64,000 nucleotides of DNA from Corynebacterium curieae (GTDB taxonomy: Bacteria > Actinomycetota > Actinomycetes > Mycobacteriales > Mycobacteriaceae), in NCBI RefSeq assembly GCF_027570035.1, contig NZ_JAKMUU010000001.1:744001-808000 (forward strand), in the 5' to 3' direction. Position numbers and translations under genes: made by a program. Below are positions 7,262 to 16,042 of the stretch, one piece after another. Position 1 is the first letter of the stretch, and each line of letters opens with the position of its first letter. The notes beneath the pieces were generated by a model that made no database searches, was not told where the DNA came from, and saw only the letters and a program-made list of their open reading frames with translations.

Positions 7262-9842
7262 GGCCATGGCGTTGAATGTAGTTGTAGATAACAACTTGAT
7301 TGCTGAGATTGCTAGCGATTTTAACCTTCGGGAGCCTAATCGTGAAGCGCTGAAAGCTGCTGTAGCTAGGCTCGAATCGGGCGATTTCGACCCGCAGACA
7401 CCGCAGATTCTTAATCTTGCCACGGGTGCGGGCAAGACCTATGTCATGGCTGCACTCATTGAATACCTGCGCCATCAGGGTCATTACACGGTCATGGTGA
7501 TTACTCCCAGCACCGTGGTGCAGAACAAGACGGTGGATGATTTCACGCGTGGAAGCAAGCGTTACCTCGGTGGTTTCCGCATTCCACCCCATGTTATTAC
7601 TCCTGGTGACGTGCATCATTTACGCACCAACATGGATCGGATGTCTGATGGTCAAGCTCGTGCTTCAGATATCTATGTCTTCAATGTGCAGCAGCTCTAT
7701 CCGCCGAAGGAAGGCGGTAAAAACGTTGCTACTGGTGTCGAAGGGGCACGCCGTAAGACTTGGAAGTTCCAGGAAGCTTCTGGCGTACTTGGCGAGCGAC
7801 TGGCTGAAATGGATGATTTAGTGGTCATCATTGATGAGGCACACTTGTTTGGTGATTCAGCCGAGATCTATCAATCTGCCTTTAAAGCCTTGCTACCTGC
7901 GGCAACGTTCGGCTTAACCGCTTCGGCTAGCAAGGATGATGACATCATCTTTGAGTATCCGCTCTATCAAGCACTTGCCGATGGTTACGTGAAACAACCC
8001 GTACTCGTGTACCGCAATGGTGGCTACGGTAGTGATTCTCCTGGTGAAGGGCGACAGCTACAGGATGCATTATCGCTGCTGAGACGCAAGGAAGAAGCCT
8101 ATGCAGGTTGGCGACTAACGCACCCAGATGGCAAGCAAACAAAACCTTTGCTCTTTGTCGTGTGTCAGAACGTCAACCACGCCACTGAGATTGCCGAGCG
8201 TCTACGCCAGCCTGACTATTTTGATACCCCTGAGGCTGTCCTTCAAGTCGATAGCAAGCACACGGATTCAGCAACTCAAACCATGCTGCGCTATCTCGAT
8301 TCTGACCACTCTCCCGTGCGTTGCATTGTCAGCGTGAACAAACTGCGAGAAGGATGGGACACTAAGCGCATTGCGGTGATGTGCACCCTTCGTGCAATGG
8401 GTTCTGAGGTGTTGACCCAGCAGGTTATGGGACGTGGTTTGCGGTTGCCTTTCGGGTCATTGACCGGCGAAGCTACAATCGATGAACTCGATATCTTGAG
8501 TCATCAGTCCTTTGTAGATTTGCTGGATAAGGAAGATGTTCTTCGAGAATTTGGCTTAGATGGCGCTGTCGAGGACGGTGTGGACACGACAGAGCTGATT
8601 ACTGGTGGCGGGGATACTGATACGGCAGAAGGCACTGTAACGCTACCTGCGACAACGGATCCAGGTAATAGTGCTCATACATTTAATTCGAGCGATTCTG
8701 AGCCTTCGGAGATTAGTTCTGGTACTCATACTCCAGATTTGCCTGAAGCAGGCTCCAGCGCCCACCTTGCGCATCCACGCGGAGTTTCTGCTCGTAGGGT
8801 CGGAGACGATGAGGCGATTACACCGGGTAATGACCATCAGCCTGCCTTGACCAACGTGTATGTCACGGTCAACAAGGATTTTGAGGATGTTGAGTTCACC
8901 TTCCCTATCTCCTCGCTGATAGCGACTGTCAAGAATTTCCGGCTCGATGATTACCCACTTGAGGGGGTTAGGCCCTTTGCCGCTGGTGTCAAGAACACGA
9001 TGGCGACTCTTGAGCGCAGGAAAATCATTGCTGATGCAACGTCACACTCAGTAAAGGCTGAGGCTATGGATCGCGTGAAAGTTCAGTCCTACCGTCAAAC
9101 GGAAGCTCAAGTAGTTACTGAACTTGTCCAGCGTGTAGCTAAGATGAATGTCATTCATGCTATTGATAGCAACTTCCGCTATCTCAAACAGCAGATCATC
9201 CCCTTTTTCATGGATAACAGTGGTATTGACGCATGGACTGAGAACGCGAAGGAATCAGCTGCCGTCCAGCTCGCGGCGTATGTGCGCAGCATCTATGAGG
9301 ACTTCAAGAAGAATCCAACCTTAGAGCGCAAGGTCGCAGCGAAGAAGATGCCGATCCGCCGTTCGATCCCAGTACCTCAGGTCTATGACCTGCTGGATAT
9401 TGAGGGGGCTGCTAGCTCAGCCGATGCAGGGTTTAATAAGAACCGCTATTACGGACCGTGGGTAAAGGGTCTTTTTGATGGCGCTAAATTCGACTCCTTT
9501 AACGCAGAATACCGTCTGGCCTGCTTGTTCAACTTCGATCCTGACGTTGTGTGGTGGACAAGACTCTATGAAGCTGATGGTGCATGTGTCGCGTACACGG
9601 TAAAGAATGACTATTACCCTGACTTCGTGGTTCGCGATACTGATGGGGTCTACTGGGTCATTGAGGCCAAGGCTGATCGGGATAGAGATGACGAAACAGT
9701 CAAGCTCAAGCAGGAAGCCATGGAGGATACCTTGCGCAAGCTTTACCTGGTCGAAGACTTTGAAGACCAAACGTGGCAGTACCTCATGGCATTTGAATCC
9801 GATATCAAGGCCTCTAACTCATTTGATGATTTGCGACCATAA
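7254..9842 (+). CDS. res: Type III restriction endonuclease subunit (Res), about 862 aa
   Basis: The Res subunit couples ATP hydrolysis to cleavage between two head-to-head unmethylated sites. It is a superfamily 2 helicase: Walker A GAGKT at about residues 58-62, DEAH at about 194-197, a motif III-like LTASAS, and motif VI MGRGLRLP. The C-terminal nuclease is PD-(D/E)XK, visible as YPDFVV (PD at 789-790) then VIEAK (804-806). A low-complexity linker rich in S, T and E (about 470-550) separates the helicase from the C-terminal half. The ATG at 7254 lies inside the end of mod and follows GGAGAGG closely; ATG 7266 is possible. All catalytic motifs are intact, so the system is probably active. 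Confidence 0.93.
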   Translation: MSKAMALNVVVDNNLIAEIASDFNLREPNREALKAAVARLESGDFDPQTPQILNLATGAGKTYVMAALIEYLRHQGHYTVMVITPSTVVQNKTVDDFTRGSKRYLGGFRIPPHVITPGDVHHLRTNMDRMSDGQARASDIYVFNVQQLYPPKEGGKNVATGVEGARRKTWKFQEASGVLGERLAEMDDLVVIIDEAHLFGDSAEIYQSAFKALLPAATFGLTASASKDDDIIFEYPLYQALADGYVKQPVLVYRNGGYGSDSPGEGRQLQDALSLLRRKEEAYAGWRLTHPDGKQTKPLLFVVCQNVNHATEIAERLRQPDYFDTPEAVLQVDSKHTDSATQTMLRYLDSDHSPVRCIVSVNKLREGWDTKRIAVMCTLRAMGSEVLTQQVMGRGLRLPFGSLTGEATIDELDILSHQSFVDLLDKEDVLREFGLDGAVEDGVDTTELITGGGDTDTAEGTVTLPATTDPGNSAHTFNSSDSEPSEISSGTHTPDLPEAGSSAHLAHPRGVSARRVGDDEAITPGNDHQPALTNVYVTVNKDFEDVEFTFPISSLIATVKNFRLDDYPLEGVRPFAAGVKNTMATLERRKIIADATSHSVKAEAMDRVKVQSYRQTEAQVVTELVQRVAKMNVIHAIDSNFRYLKQQIIPFFMDNSGIDAWTENAKESAAVQLAAYVRSIYEDFKKNPTLERKVAAKKMPIRRSIPVPQVYDLLDIEGAASSADAGFNKNRYYGPWVKGLFDGAKFDSFNAEYRLACLFNFDPDVVWWTRLYEADGACVAYTVKNDYYPDFVVRDTDGVYWVIEAKADRDRDDETVKLKQEAMEDTLRKLYLVEDFEDQTWQYLMAFESDIKASNSFDDLRP

Positions 9843-9859
9843 GCGCTGCTAAACCAATA

Positions 9860-9907
9860 AAAAAGACCGCCTGAGCATCACGGGGGATTATGCTCAGACG
9901 GCCTTTC
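9860..9907 (+). terminator. Terminator downstream of res
   Basis: An inverted repeat of about 14 bp (GACCGCCTGAGCAT with ATGCTCAGACGGCC, two imperfect pairs) around an 11-base loop, preceded by an A-run and followed by TTTCTTC. It begins about 20 bases after the res stop and could work in both directions. Confidence 0.8.
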
Positions 9908-9939
9908 TTCTCCAGAGACCACTGGAGCCCTTATCAGGG

Positions 9940-10073
9940 GTGCAGGCCTCACAAAGTGGTACGCGCAGTATGACACGGGACTCAAGGGCCTGACCCCGAT
10001 GCACTATCGGCATCAGGCCCTTGAACCCCTAACCACCTAGAATTAAACCAGTCCAACTTTTGGGGGCCAGTTC
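9940..10073 (+). mobile_element. IS3-family transposase 3' remnant
   Basis: The frame AGLTKWYAQYDTGLKGLTPMHY…ALEPLTT ends at a TAG (10038-10040). It has the KGLTPMHYR pattern that closes IS3 OrfB proteins (KGLSPVQYR-type). It is followed by CCAACTTTTGGGGGCCAGTTCA, which looks like the right terminal repeat of such an element. Nothing of the catalytic core remains. It is unrelated at sequence level to the intact IS3 at 3441-4769. Confidence 0.7.
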
Positions 10074-11261
10074 ATTTTCTCACTAGGGGTTATGTAGTGA
10101 TGTTGCCGTTTATCCCTGTCTCTCCTCTGTAAATCCTGCTGCTGTAAGTAGCGTGTATGCAAGTTCTCAGGCTTGGGTAGCGGTCATCCAGGCAGAAGTG
10201 CTAGGTAAGCCTGTATAGACATCCGTATCATCGTCCGTTAGCTAAACTTCTCCATTGCGCAGTAACAATGCCCCCATCTAACTAGGAGACGATTCCGGCA
10301 AGACTTGGAGAATTAGGCCTGATTCCTCTAGGTCTTCCGCGATTACGTTGGCATATAGTAGTGCCCGACTTCATTTACGATATGGAAGTGCTTTTTATTT
10401 TACTTACAAGCTCCCTACAGTTGCGCATTCTTCCTTTCCATAATCTGCTGTAAAGCCCATAGGATGACGTGGCGGAAGTAGTGTGTTGATTGGCTTGTAA
10501 CATAGCCCATATGGAACCCCTTCAGCCTCCACCAGTCACCTAAGCTTGGCGCGAGACTTCTGATACTGAGTATCACTATATATGTTGTGACACTATTATG
10601 CCGCCCTCTTGTATCTATGTTTACCTTTAGGCTCTACGCAACTGCCCCACACAAAATTTAGCCGGTTGAAATAAAATCTATCCACACATCACCCAAACCC
10701 ATTGAGTTAGGCAACCCCAAGAAACGACATACCCCGAAGACGCGAAAAAGGCAAACATACCCCTGTTCACCAAATTGTGTGAACTTCACACGAGTTTAGA
10801 TAATTTCACACACCACTTCACATTCGTAATTTATCCTCTGACCTGCTATTATCCTCTATTTAACACATTTCACATGTTTTCCAGTATTGAGGCATAAGAG
10901 CATAAAGCAGCTACCTCTATATAGGTGGTACCACATAGCTACATACGGCTATATAAAAAGATTTGTTGAAAATCGTGTAACCGTGTGAAATGACCTTTTT
11001 CTACCCGCCTATCTGGGGAAACGCCTTCACAAACATTGTGTGAAATCGTGTGAGTTCACATGTTAAGTCGTGATTTCACTCGATTATTGAACGCATCCAC
11101 CCATAAATATGATAGGCAACCACTTATAATCACATCTTCACCCCTTAACTGTGACTAGAAACATATTGGCACTAATCTAGACACGAATTAAACAAGGTGG
11201 TTTAAGGTGTTTTGCCCGATGACCCACCCTTGTGGGCGAACCGCTTACCCTTCCCCGCTTT
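10074..11261. other. AT-rich non-coding stretch between res and the serine integrase
   Basis: About 1.2 kb with stop codons in every frame and no credible gene. Composition is markedly more AT-rich than either flank. The left half has no structure I can name. The right half holds the TTCACA/TGTGAA word cluster described separately. Decayed coding sequence, a control region of the element, or part of a replication/transfer origin are all possible. Confidence 0.6.
10777..11066. repeat. Cluster of TTCACAC/GTGTGAA words
   Basis: At least eight copies of TTCACA or its complement occur in about 290 bases. They include a perfect 15-base palindrome GTGTGAACTTCACAC (10777-10791), TTTCACACACC, CTTCACATTCG, TTTCACATG, CGTGTGAAATG, TTGTGTGAAATC and an imperfect palindrome CGTGTGAGTTCACATG near 11047-11062. 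Spacing is irregular, so this is not a CRISPR. It looks like an iteron set or multiple operators for one dimeric protein. Confidence 0.65.
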
Positions 11262-12824
11262 CTAGGCGTCTACCTTCCACTCGATTCCCACCGTCTTCGG
11301 GTCGAACCGCTTGCGCCCTACTACTGCTTTGTAGAGCCGAACCTCCATGAGCGCGTCTATGATTGCCCGCTTTGTCACCAGCGAACTGTCCCTAAATCCC
11401 GCCGCTGGGTCTTGCATCCCTGTTAACACCGATTGCGTTGCCTCTGGCAGCATCTTAACCTGTTGCCGGCGCAGACCGTCGATAGCAGCCTGAGCCTTAT
11501 CACGCTTGCGCTTTAGGTCCCGTGCGGTTATTAAATCTTCATCGAAGTCAGACTCAGCACCCTTAATCCTGGCCTCTAGGTCCTTTATCTGCTGCTCTAT
11601 AGCCTTCGATTCTTCCGTCGGCTCCCTCCTAGCTACCAGCGCCTCCACCACGTCTTCGCGAGATAGAATCTCATCTACAACCGTACAGACCAATCGGTCT
11701 ATAGGCTCGCGGGTGCGGGAGATACCACATTGCCTGCACCGGTACCTCAGACCTAATGTGGTCATATGGTGGCCGCATTCGCCGCAGATATAAAGACCCG
11801 AACCTAGTCCGGCCCGCCCGCTTCGGTTATGCCTCCTCTTATCACGCTTGGGGTCGCACAAGATATCAGAGACAGACCACCACAAACTCTTATCCACAAT
11901 AGGTTCCCAGAACCCGGTGACACGCTCGCCGTCGGCATCACGGGCAATATGCATCCTTTTGCCCGGTGCCGTATCAGACCCGGCACCCCTATGCTCTGGC
12001 CTCTTCTTCGCGTCTTCGGGCATATGTACCCGGTACCCGGCATAGGTTGGATTAGATCCAACTCTTAGAACCATATGGTGTGTCCACTTGGTCTGCTTCG
12101 GCTTCGGTAGCAGCTCCATATCACGCTCTGCGCGCTTTTCATTGCGCTGTTGCCATATCAGTATCCCGGGCGGTGCACACGGGGCAAGCCACGGCACCTC
12201 TTCATCTCTACCCGCTTCGCCATTGAGTGCGCGCACGATATCAGCCATAGACACCCCTGCCTGTATAGCCCTGTAGATACCGCGCACCGTCTTAGCCCTA
12301 TCCTCTATAACTTTGTAGTCGTTGTCATAGCCATAGGGCGCGGCCCCGCTGGGGCGGCCTCCTTTTTGCACCTTCTGAAGTATTGCGCGCTTTTGCCGCT
12401 CAGACTTGCGCTCAACTTCTTTACTGGTAAACGCACCCATAACACGCGACAAAAATCGGCCGTCATCATTGCTCAAGTCAAGTTCGCCGTTGCAAGTTGC
12501 TAGGTGCAGATTCGTATATTTAGCCCGCCCTAACCATTGCTCCATCTGCATAGGTTGTCGGGTAAGCCTGTCGAGGTTATAGCAAACAATAGTGTTAAAG
12601 CGACCCGCTTCGTAGTCTTCCTCCATGCGGTTGTACTCACGGCGCGTTACGTGTTCCTTACTTGCGCTCACCGAGTTGTCAACATATTCATCTACTAACT
12701 CCCACCCTTCCCGTTCAATAAGCGCCATACAGTCCTCCCGCTGACGCTCAATACCGAGGCCGTTGTTTTCTGCATCGAGGCTAATCCTTAGGTACATCAC
12801 TGCTTTTCGCGTCATTTTAACCAT
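11262..12824 (-). CDS. Large serine recombinase (integrase), about 520 aa
   Basis: Site-specific integrase of the phiC31/Bxb1-like class that would insert and excise the island. The N-terminal resolvase domain shows YLRIS with the catalytic serine at about residue 14, then the RLTRQ segment and a long E helix. The recombinase domain follows (PYGYDNDYKVIEDRAKTVRGIYRAI, about 165-200). A zinc ribbon has CGECG and CRQCG (about 375-400). A coiled coil ESKAIEQQIKDLEARIKG…DKAQAAIDGLRRQ (about 430-485) is the usual directionality-controlling motif. The open frame extends to 12929 into host DNA. The likely start is the ATG at 12824 or 12815; neither has a strong ribosome site. The host-derived upstream sequence marks it as the terminal gene of the element. 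Confidence 0.92.
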   Translation of the reverse strand: MVKMTRKAVMYLRISLDAENNGLGIERQREDCMALIEREGWELVDEYVDNSVSASKEHVTRREYNRMEEDYEAGRFNTIVCYNLDRLTRQPMQMEQWLGRAKYTNLHLATCNGELDLSNDDGRFLSRVMGAFTSKEVERKSERQKRAILQKVQKGGRPSGAAPYGYDNDYKVIEDRAKTVRGIYRAIQAGVSMADIVRALNGEAGRDEEVPWLAPCAPPGILIWQQRNEKRAERDMELLPKPKQTKWTHHMVLRVGSNPTYAGYRVHMPEDAKKRPEHRGAGSDTAPGKRMHIARDADGERVTGFWEPIVDKSLWWSVSDILCDPKRDKRRHNRSGRAGLGSGLYICGECGHHMTTLGLRYRCRQCGISRTREPIDRLVCTVVDEILSREDVVEALVARREPTEESKAIEQQIKDLEARIKGAESDFDEDLITARDLKRKRDKAQAAIDGLRRQQVKMLPEATQSVLTGMQDPAAGFRDSSLVTKRAIIDALMEVRLYKAVVGRKRFDPKTVGIEWKVDA

Positions 12825-12890
12825 CCAATCTTGTGATGTTGCGCACAAAATGTGCCTTTTCTGATGTGTCTTTGTGCCCCATCTTACCGG
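12825..12890. other. Right attachment junction of the serine-integrase element
   Basis: The integrase start and the point where corynebacterial HNH-endonuclease similarity begins are within about 70 bases of each other. Serine integrases usually have attP directly beside their own start, so this interval should contain attR. The exact crossover dinucleotide cannot be read without the left junction, which is not in the window. Confidence 0.6.
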
Positions 12891-13522
12891 AAAAGGGCGT
12901 GCGGATGACGCGGCGCAAGGGAGGGCCATCGACGCTTTCGATTACCGGTGATTCCGATTTCATCGCTGACCTGCACGCCAGCATCAATGAGGAGAAACCT
13001 CTCGATTCTGTGGAGAATATCTTCTTCCGCGGCGGAGCTGCGGTACGGCCTGCCGCGACGACGAATATCATCATCCAGCTCGATGAGTTGGATGAAATCC
13101 TAGGCGGTGGAGGCGAAGAAATCACGCTGCGACTGACCAATGGTGCCGAAATCAGCGGCGCCAAGCTGGTGGAAAAGCGCCTTGCCGAATGCGGCCTTGT
13201 CACGCTCGTCCATCCCTATGAGGGGCCGGTAAACTTGTATCGCACCTCGCGGCATGCCTCGGATAAGCAGCGCCTGATGGCAGGTGCGGAAAACCCCACC
13301 TGCCCGTGGGCGGAGTGCAATTATCCGGCGGATAAGTGTCAGATTCACCACCTGCAGGCGTGGAAGCACGGCGGCGAGACCAATATGTCGAATCTCAGCG
13401 TGGCGTGCCCGTATCACAACGGCGTCAACGACGACGATCCGCATGCGCCGCCGGTGCGTGGCCGGCTCGAGCGGCGGCAGGGCCGAATAGTCTGGGTCCC
13501 GCCCTGGGCCAATTCAAACTGA
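12833..13522 (+). pseudogene. HNH endonuclease (DUF222/13E12-type), 5'-truncated
   Basis: This is the C-terminal half of a corynebacterial HNH-nuclease protein, a multicopy family of unclear role. The HNH fold is seen as CPWAECNYPADKCQIHHLQAWKHGGETNMSNL…CPYHNG (about residues 160-200), complete with zinc-binding cysteines and the IHH catalytic pair. The sequence before it (SITGDSDFIADLHASINEE onward) belongs to the same family. The full protein normally begins with a DUF222 domain of about 250 residues that is missing here. The first 20 or so residues of the open frame derive from the integration junction. The gene was cut by insertion of the serine-integrase element. The remaining frame is undamaged and could be expressed as a fragment. 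Confidence 0.8.
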
Positions 13523-13555
13523 GCGCCCTGCCTCGCTATTTACGAACTCAACTCA

Positions 13556-13585
13556 CCCTGCACAGTTTTCGCAAATACTGCAGGG
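13556..13585. terminator. Hairpin between convergent HNH and efeB genes
   Basis: A 7-bp stem CCCTGCA/TGCAGGG around a 16-base loop, located between two converging genes. There is no good U-tract, so terminator function is only suggested by position. Confidence 0.4.
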
Positions 13586-13598
13586 CAGCGAAGCTTGC

Positions 13599-14882
13599 CT
13601 AGGCTTGGAGGAGCGAGCAGCCGAAGAAGTCGGAGTCGTCGGCAACGCCGGGCAAAGCATAGAAATAGCCGCCGCCGTAGGGGCGGATATAGTCCGCGAG
13701 CGGTTCGCCCTCGAGGCGTTTTTGCACCGTGATGAACTGACGCTCCAAGTCCTGCTGGAAACAGATGAAGACCAAGCCGACATCGAGGGTGCCGTTGTCG
13801 CGCACCCCGTTGTCATAATTATAAGCGCGACGCAACATGAGCTGGTCGGAGGTTTCTGGCGTGCGCGGATTGGCGAGGCGAATATGCGCATCGGTGGGGA
13901 TGACGTCACCTGTGGCATCGTCGAGGTAGTTCGGCTCAGCGTGCTCGTCACCGCCGGAAAGTGGGCCGCCGGTAGCACGGTCGCGGCCGAAGATTTGCTC
14001 CTGCTCGGCAATGGAGATGCGATCCCAGAATTCGGTATACATAGCAATCAGGCGAACCACCATATAACTGCCGCCGGCGGCCCAATCTGGCTCGTCCGCG
14101 CCAGCCCACACCAGCTTGTCTTGATCCTTTTCGGCCGGATTGACGATGCCATCTTTGAACCCAAGATGATTTCTTTGGGTGCCAGAAGGCCGTGGCTCGT
14201 TCATGTAGCCGTTTTGGCGCCAGCGCACGGCGACGTCGCCGCGAGTGTGCCGAAGGATATCGCGCAACGCGTGAATGACGGTATCGTGCTGATCGGCGCA
14301 AATCTGCAAGGCTAGGTCGCCGTGGCACAGCTCGTCGTTCAAGGTGTCATCAGCGAAAGCCTGCATAGAGCTCAGGTGGCTAGGCTTAACGGGTTTTAGG
14401 CCAAAGCGGTCGTCGAAAAGCGAATCGCCCACGGCAAGGGTTATGGATAGGCTATCGGTGGGAAGCTTTGGACCCAGCTCGCCGGAATCACCGGCGGGAT
14501 AGGCTATGCCATCGGCCGCGGTGGCTCCGCCGGTGGTAAGAACGCGGGCACGCTCGGTGATGGTACGAAACAGCTCTTCCAGACGCGATTTTCCTGTGAA
14601 CTGTACGTCGAGGGCGACGACCTCGGAATACTTTTGGGCTGGGTTGACAATACCCTGCTGGTGCTCGCCATGGAAAGGAAGATCGAGCGGGTCATCCGCA
14701 TCGGTGCGCGGCGAAGGCACAGCGGGGTCGGCCGAAGAATCCTTGCCATGCTTTGAGGAGCCGAAGGAGGAACCAGCAAAGCTTGACTGCGCGTTGGCGG
14801 CCGCGGCTGGGCCGGTAAGCGCGGCGGTTGCAGCAAGGCCAGAAAGAAAGGAGCGGCGGGAAAAATTAAACGGGCAGGGCAC
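13599..14882 (-). CDS. efeB: Tat-exported Dyp-type haem peroxidase (EfeB-like), 427 aa
   Basis: A deferrochelatase/peroxidase that uses haem and is secreted folded through the Tat pathway. The signal has a twin arginine in SRRSFLSG (R9-R10), followed by a hydrophobic core and an AxA-type site. The mature protein has the Dyp GXXDG motif as GFKDG (241-245), and the proximal haem histidine in DAHIRLANPR (about residue 333). In EfeUOB systems it oxidises ferrous iron or extracts iron from haem before uptake. It begins with GTG whose G is the last base of the efeO stop (TAGTG), so translation is coupled. It is the last gene of a three-gene operon without the EfeU permease, which is unusual. Confidence 0.9.
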   Translation of the reverse strand: MPCPFNFSRRSFLSGLAATAALTGPAAAANAQSSFAGSSFGSSKHGKDSSADPAVPSPRTDADDPLDLPFHGEHQQGIVNPAQKYSEVVALDVQFTGKSRLEELFRTITERARVLTTGGATAADGIAYPAGDSGELGPKLPTDSLSITLAVGDSLFDDRFGLKPVKPSHLSSMQAFADDTLNDELCHGDLALQICADQHDTVIHALRDILRHTRGDVAVRWRQNGYMNEPRPSGTQRNHLGFKDGIVNPAEKDQDKLVWAGADEPDWAAGGSYMVVRLIAMYTEFWDRISIAEQEQIFGRDRATGGPLSGGDEHAEPNYLDDATGDVIPTDAHIRLANPRTPETSDQLMLRRAYNYDNGVRDNGTLDVGLVFICFQQDLERQFITVQKRLEGEPLADYIRPYGGGYFYALPGVADDSDFFGCSLLQA

Positions 14883-16039
14883 TAATCCATCCTTCTAATA
14901 ACGGTCATCGTGGCGACAGGGGCAAGCAACTCATTAGCACGGGCAACGGCCGACTGCAGGCGCATACGATCCTTTTGCGACCATTTGTCAAAAGCGGTGT
15001 CATACTTTTCATCGAATTCACCGGCGATCTTGTCGAGTTCATCCAGCTGGTTATAGATTGGCGCGGTATCCAACCCGCGGCCCTCAACGAGGGAGCGGAC
15101 GGCATCCAGCGTCAGCCGAGTAGAGGTAACATCGCCGCGCAGCGCGGTGGGTAGGGCATGAGCGCCGAAGTCACGCTCGCCACGCATGTCGAAGCGCTCG
15201 AATTCCTCCATCACCTCGTGGGTGCGCAGGCCGTAATCGGGCGCGGGAATGGCGAAGTGGGAGGTCTCGAGGGCACGGGCGGTTTTATCGACGGCGTCGG
15301 CAAGCGCGCGGGCAGGCTTGGCCGCATCCTTGACAGGGCGCTTGGACCACAGCAGCTTTTCAACCTCTGCGTGCCCCTCCAAGTCCGGCCCAGGCCACAT
15401 TTCGCTGGAATCGTCGAAGGAGCGGTAGATCTCGAGGTAATCGAGGTAGGCCGCTCGGGCGGCGGGACGGTCTTTAGAGGTGGCATCGGCAAGAGCGTGA
15501 GCCTTTTTCTGCAGCTCAGGAACGCGCTTTTTCTGCTTAGCTGCCTGCTGGATAGCAACAGCTGCGACCTCGCGGTCAGTAATAGGAACCATCTTGGGCG
15601 CTTCGGTGATGGTGGAACCGGTGACCGTGAAATCATCAGACTTCACGGCCGAATCATTGTGGAAGACACAGGTGAGGTGATAAGTGCCGTCCTGCAGCTT
15701 CGGGGCCCACGCGCGCTTGGCTGGAGTACCCACGCGCTCTAGAACTTGGTAGGCATTGCCCGCATCGTCTGCAACGTAGACGGTAAGCGCCAGTCCAGAG
15801 GTGTTATAGACCTTCCACTCTGCTTGCCCCTGGACCTTGTCGGGCGTAGGGCACGAATACACGTCGCGCACATTTAGCTGTGGTTCTTTCGGCTTCGCGC
15901 TTTTGCTTGTCGACGGCGCCGCCGGTCGCGAGTCTCGGGAGCTGGAGCCGAAGGAGCTTAGGGAGCTTTGAGCTACAGCATGAGGGGATACGGCCGCGAT
16001 GGCAAGCACCGCGGCGGTGGCGATACGGAAGGTCTTCAT
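14882..16039 (-). CDS. efeO: EfeO-like iron-uptake lipoprotein/periplasmic protein, 385 aa
   Basis: Exported protein of the EfeO/imelysin (M75-like) group that binds iron for uptake. A Sec signal peptide covers about residues 1-23 (AVAQ end). Residues about 50-125 form a beta domain resembling the N-terminal EfeO module, though it has VYSCPTP…CVFHN rather than a clear cupredoxin copper site. The C-terminal helical domain has EIYRSFDDSSEMWPGPDLEG, a HAEVEKLLW segment at the place of the metal-binding HxxE, and the family ending with GDVTSTRLTLDAVRSLVEGRGLD. The gene begins three bases after the phosphoesterase stop and overlaps efeB by one base. With no permease here, its partner may be elsewhere in the genome. 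Confidence 0.85.
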   Translation of the reverse strand: MKTFRIATAAVLAIAAVSPHAVAQSSLSSFGSSSRDSRPAAPSTSKSAKPKEPQLNVRDVYSCPTPDKVQGQAEWKVYNTSGLALTVYVADDAGNAYQVLERVGTPAKRAWAPKLQDGTYHLTCVFHNDSAVKSDDFTVTGSTITEAPKMVPITDREVAAVAIQQAAKQKKRVPELQKKAHALADATSKDRPAARAAYLDYLEIYRSFDDSSEMWPGPDLEGHAEVEKLLWSKRPVKDAAKPARALADAVDKTARALETSHFAIPAPDYGLRTHEVMEEFERFDMRGERDFGAHALPTALRGDVTSTRLTLDAVRSLVEGRGLDTAPIYNQLDELDKIAGEFDEKYDTAFDKWSQKDRMRLQSAVARANELLAPVATMTVIRRMD

Positions 16040-16042
16040 AGG

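Noticed and set aside
10777..11066. CRISPR array
   Set aside because: The repeated words are 6-8 bases, in both orientations and irregularly spaced; there are no cas genes.
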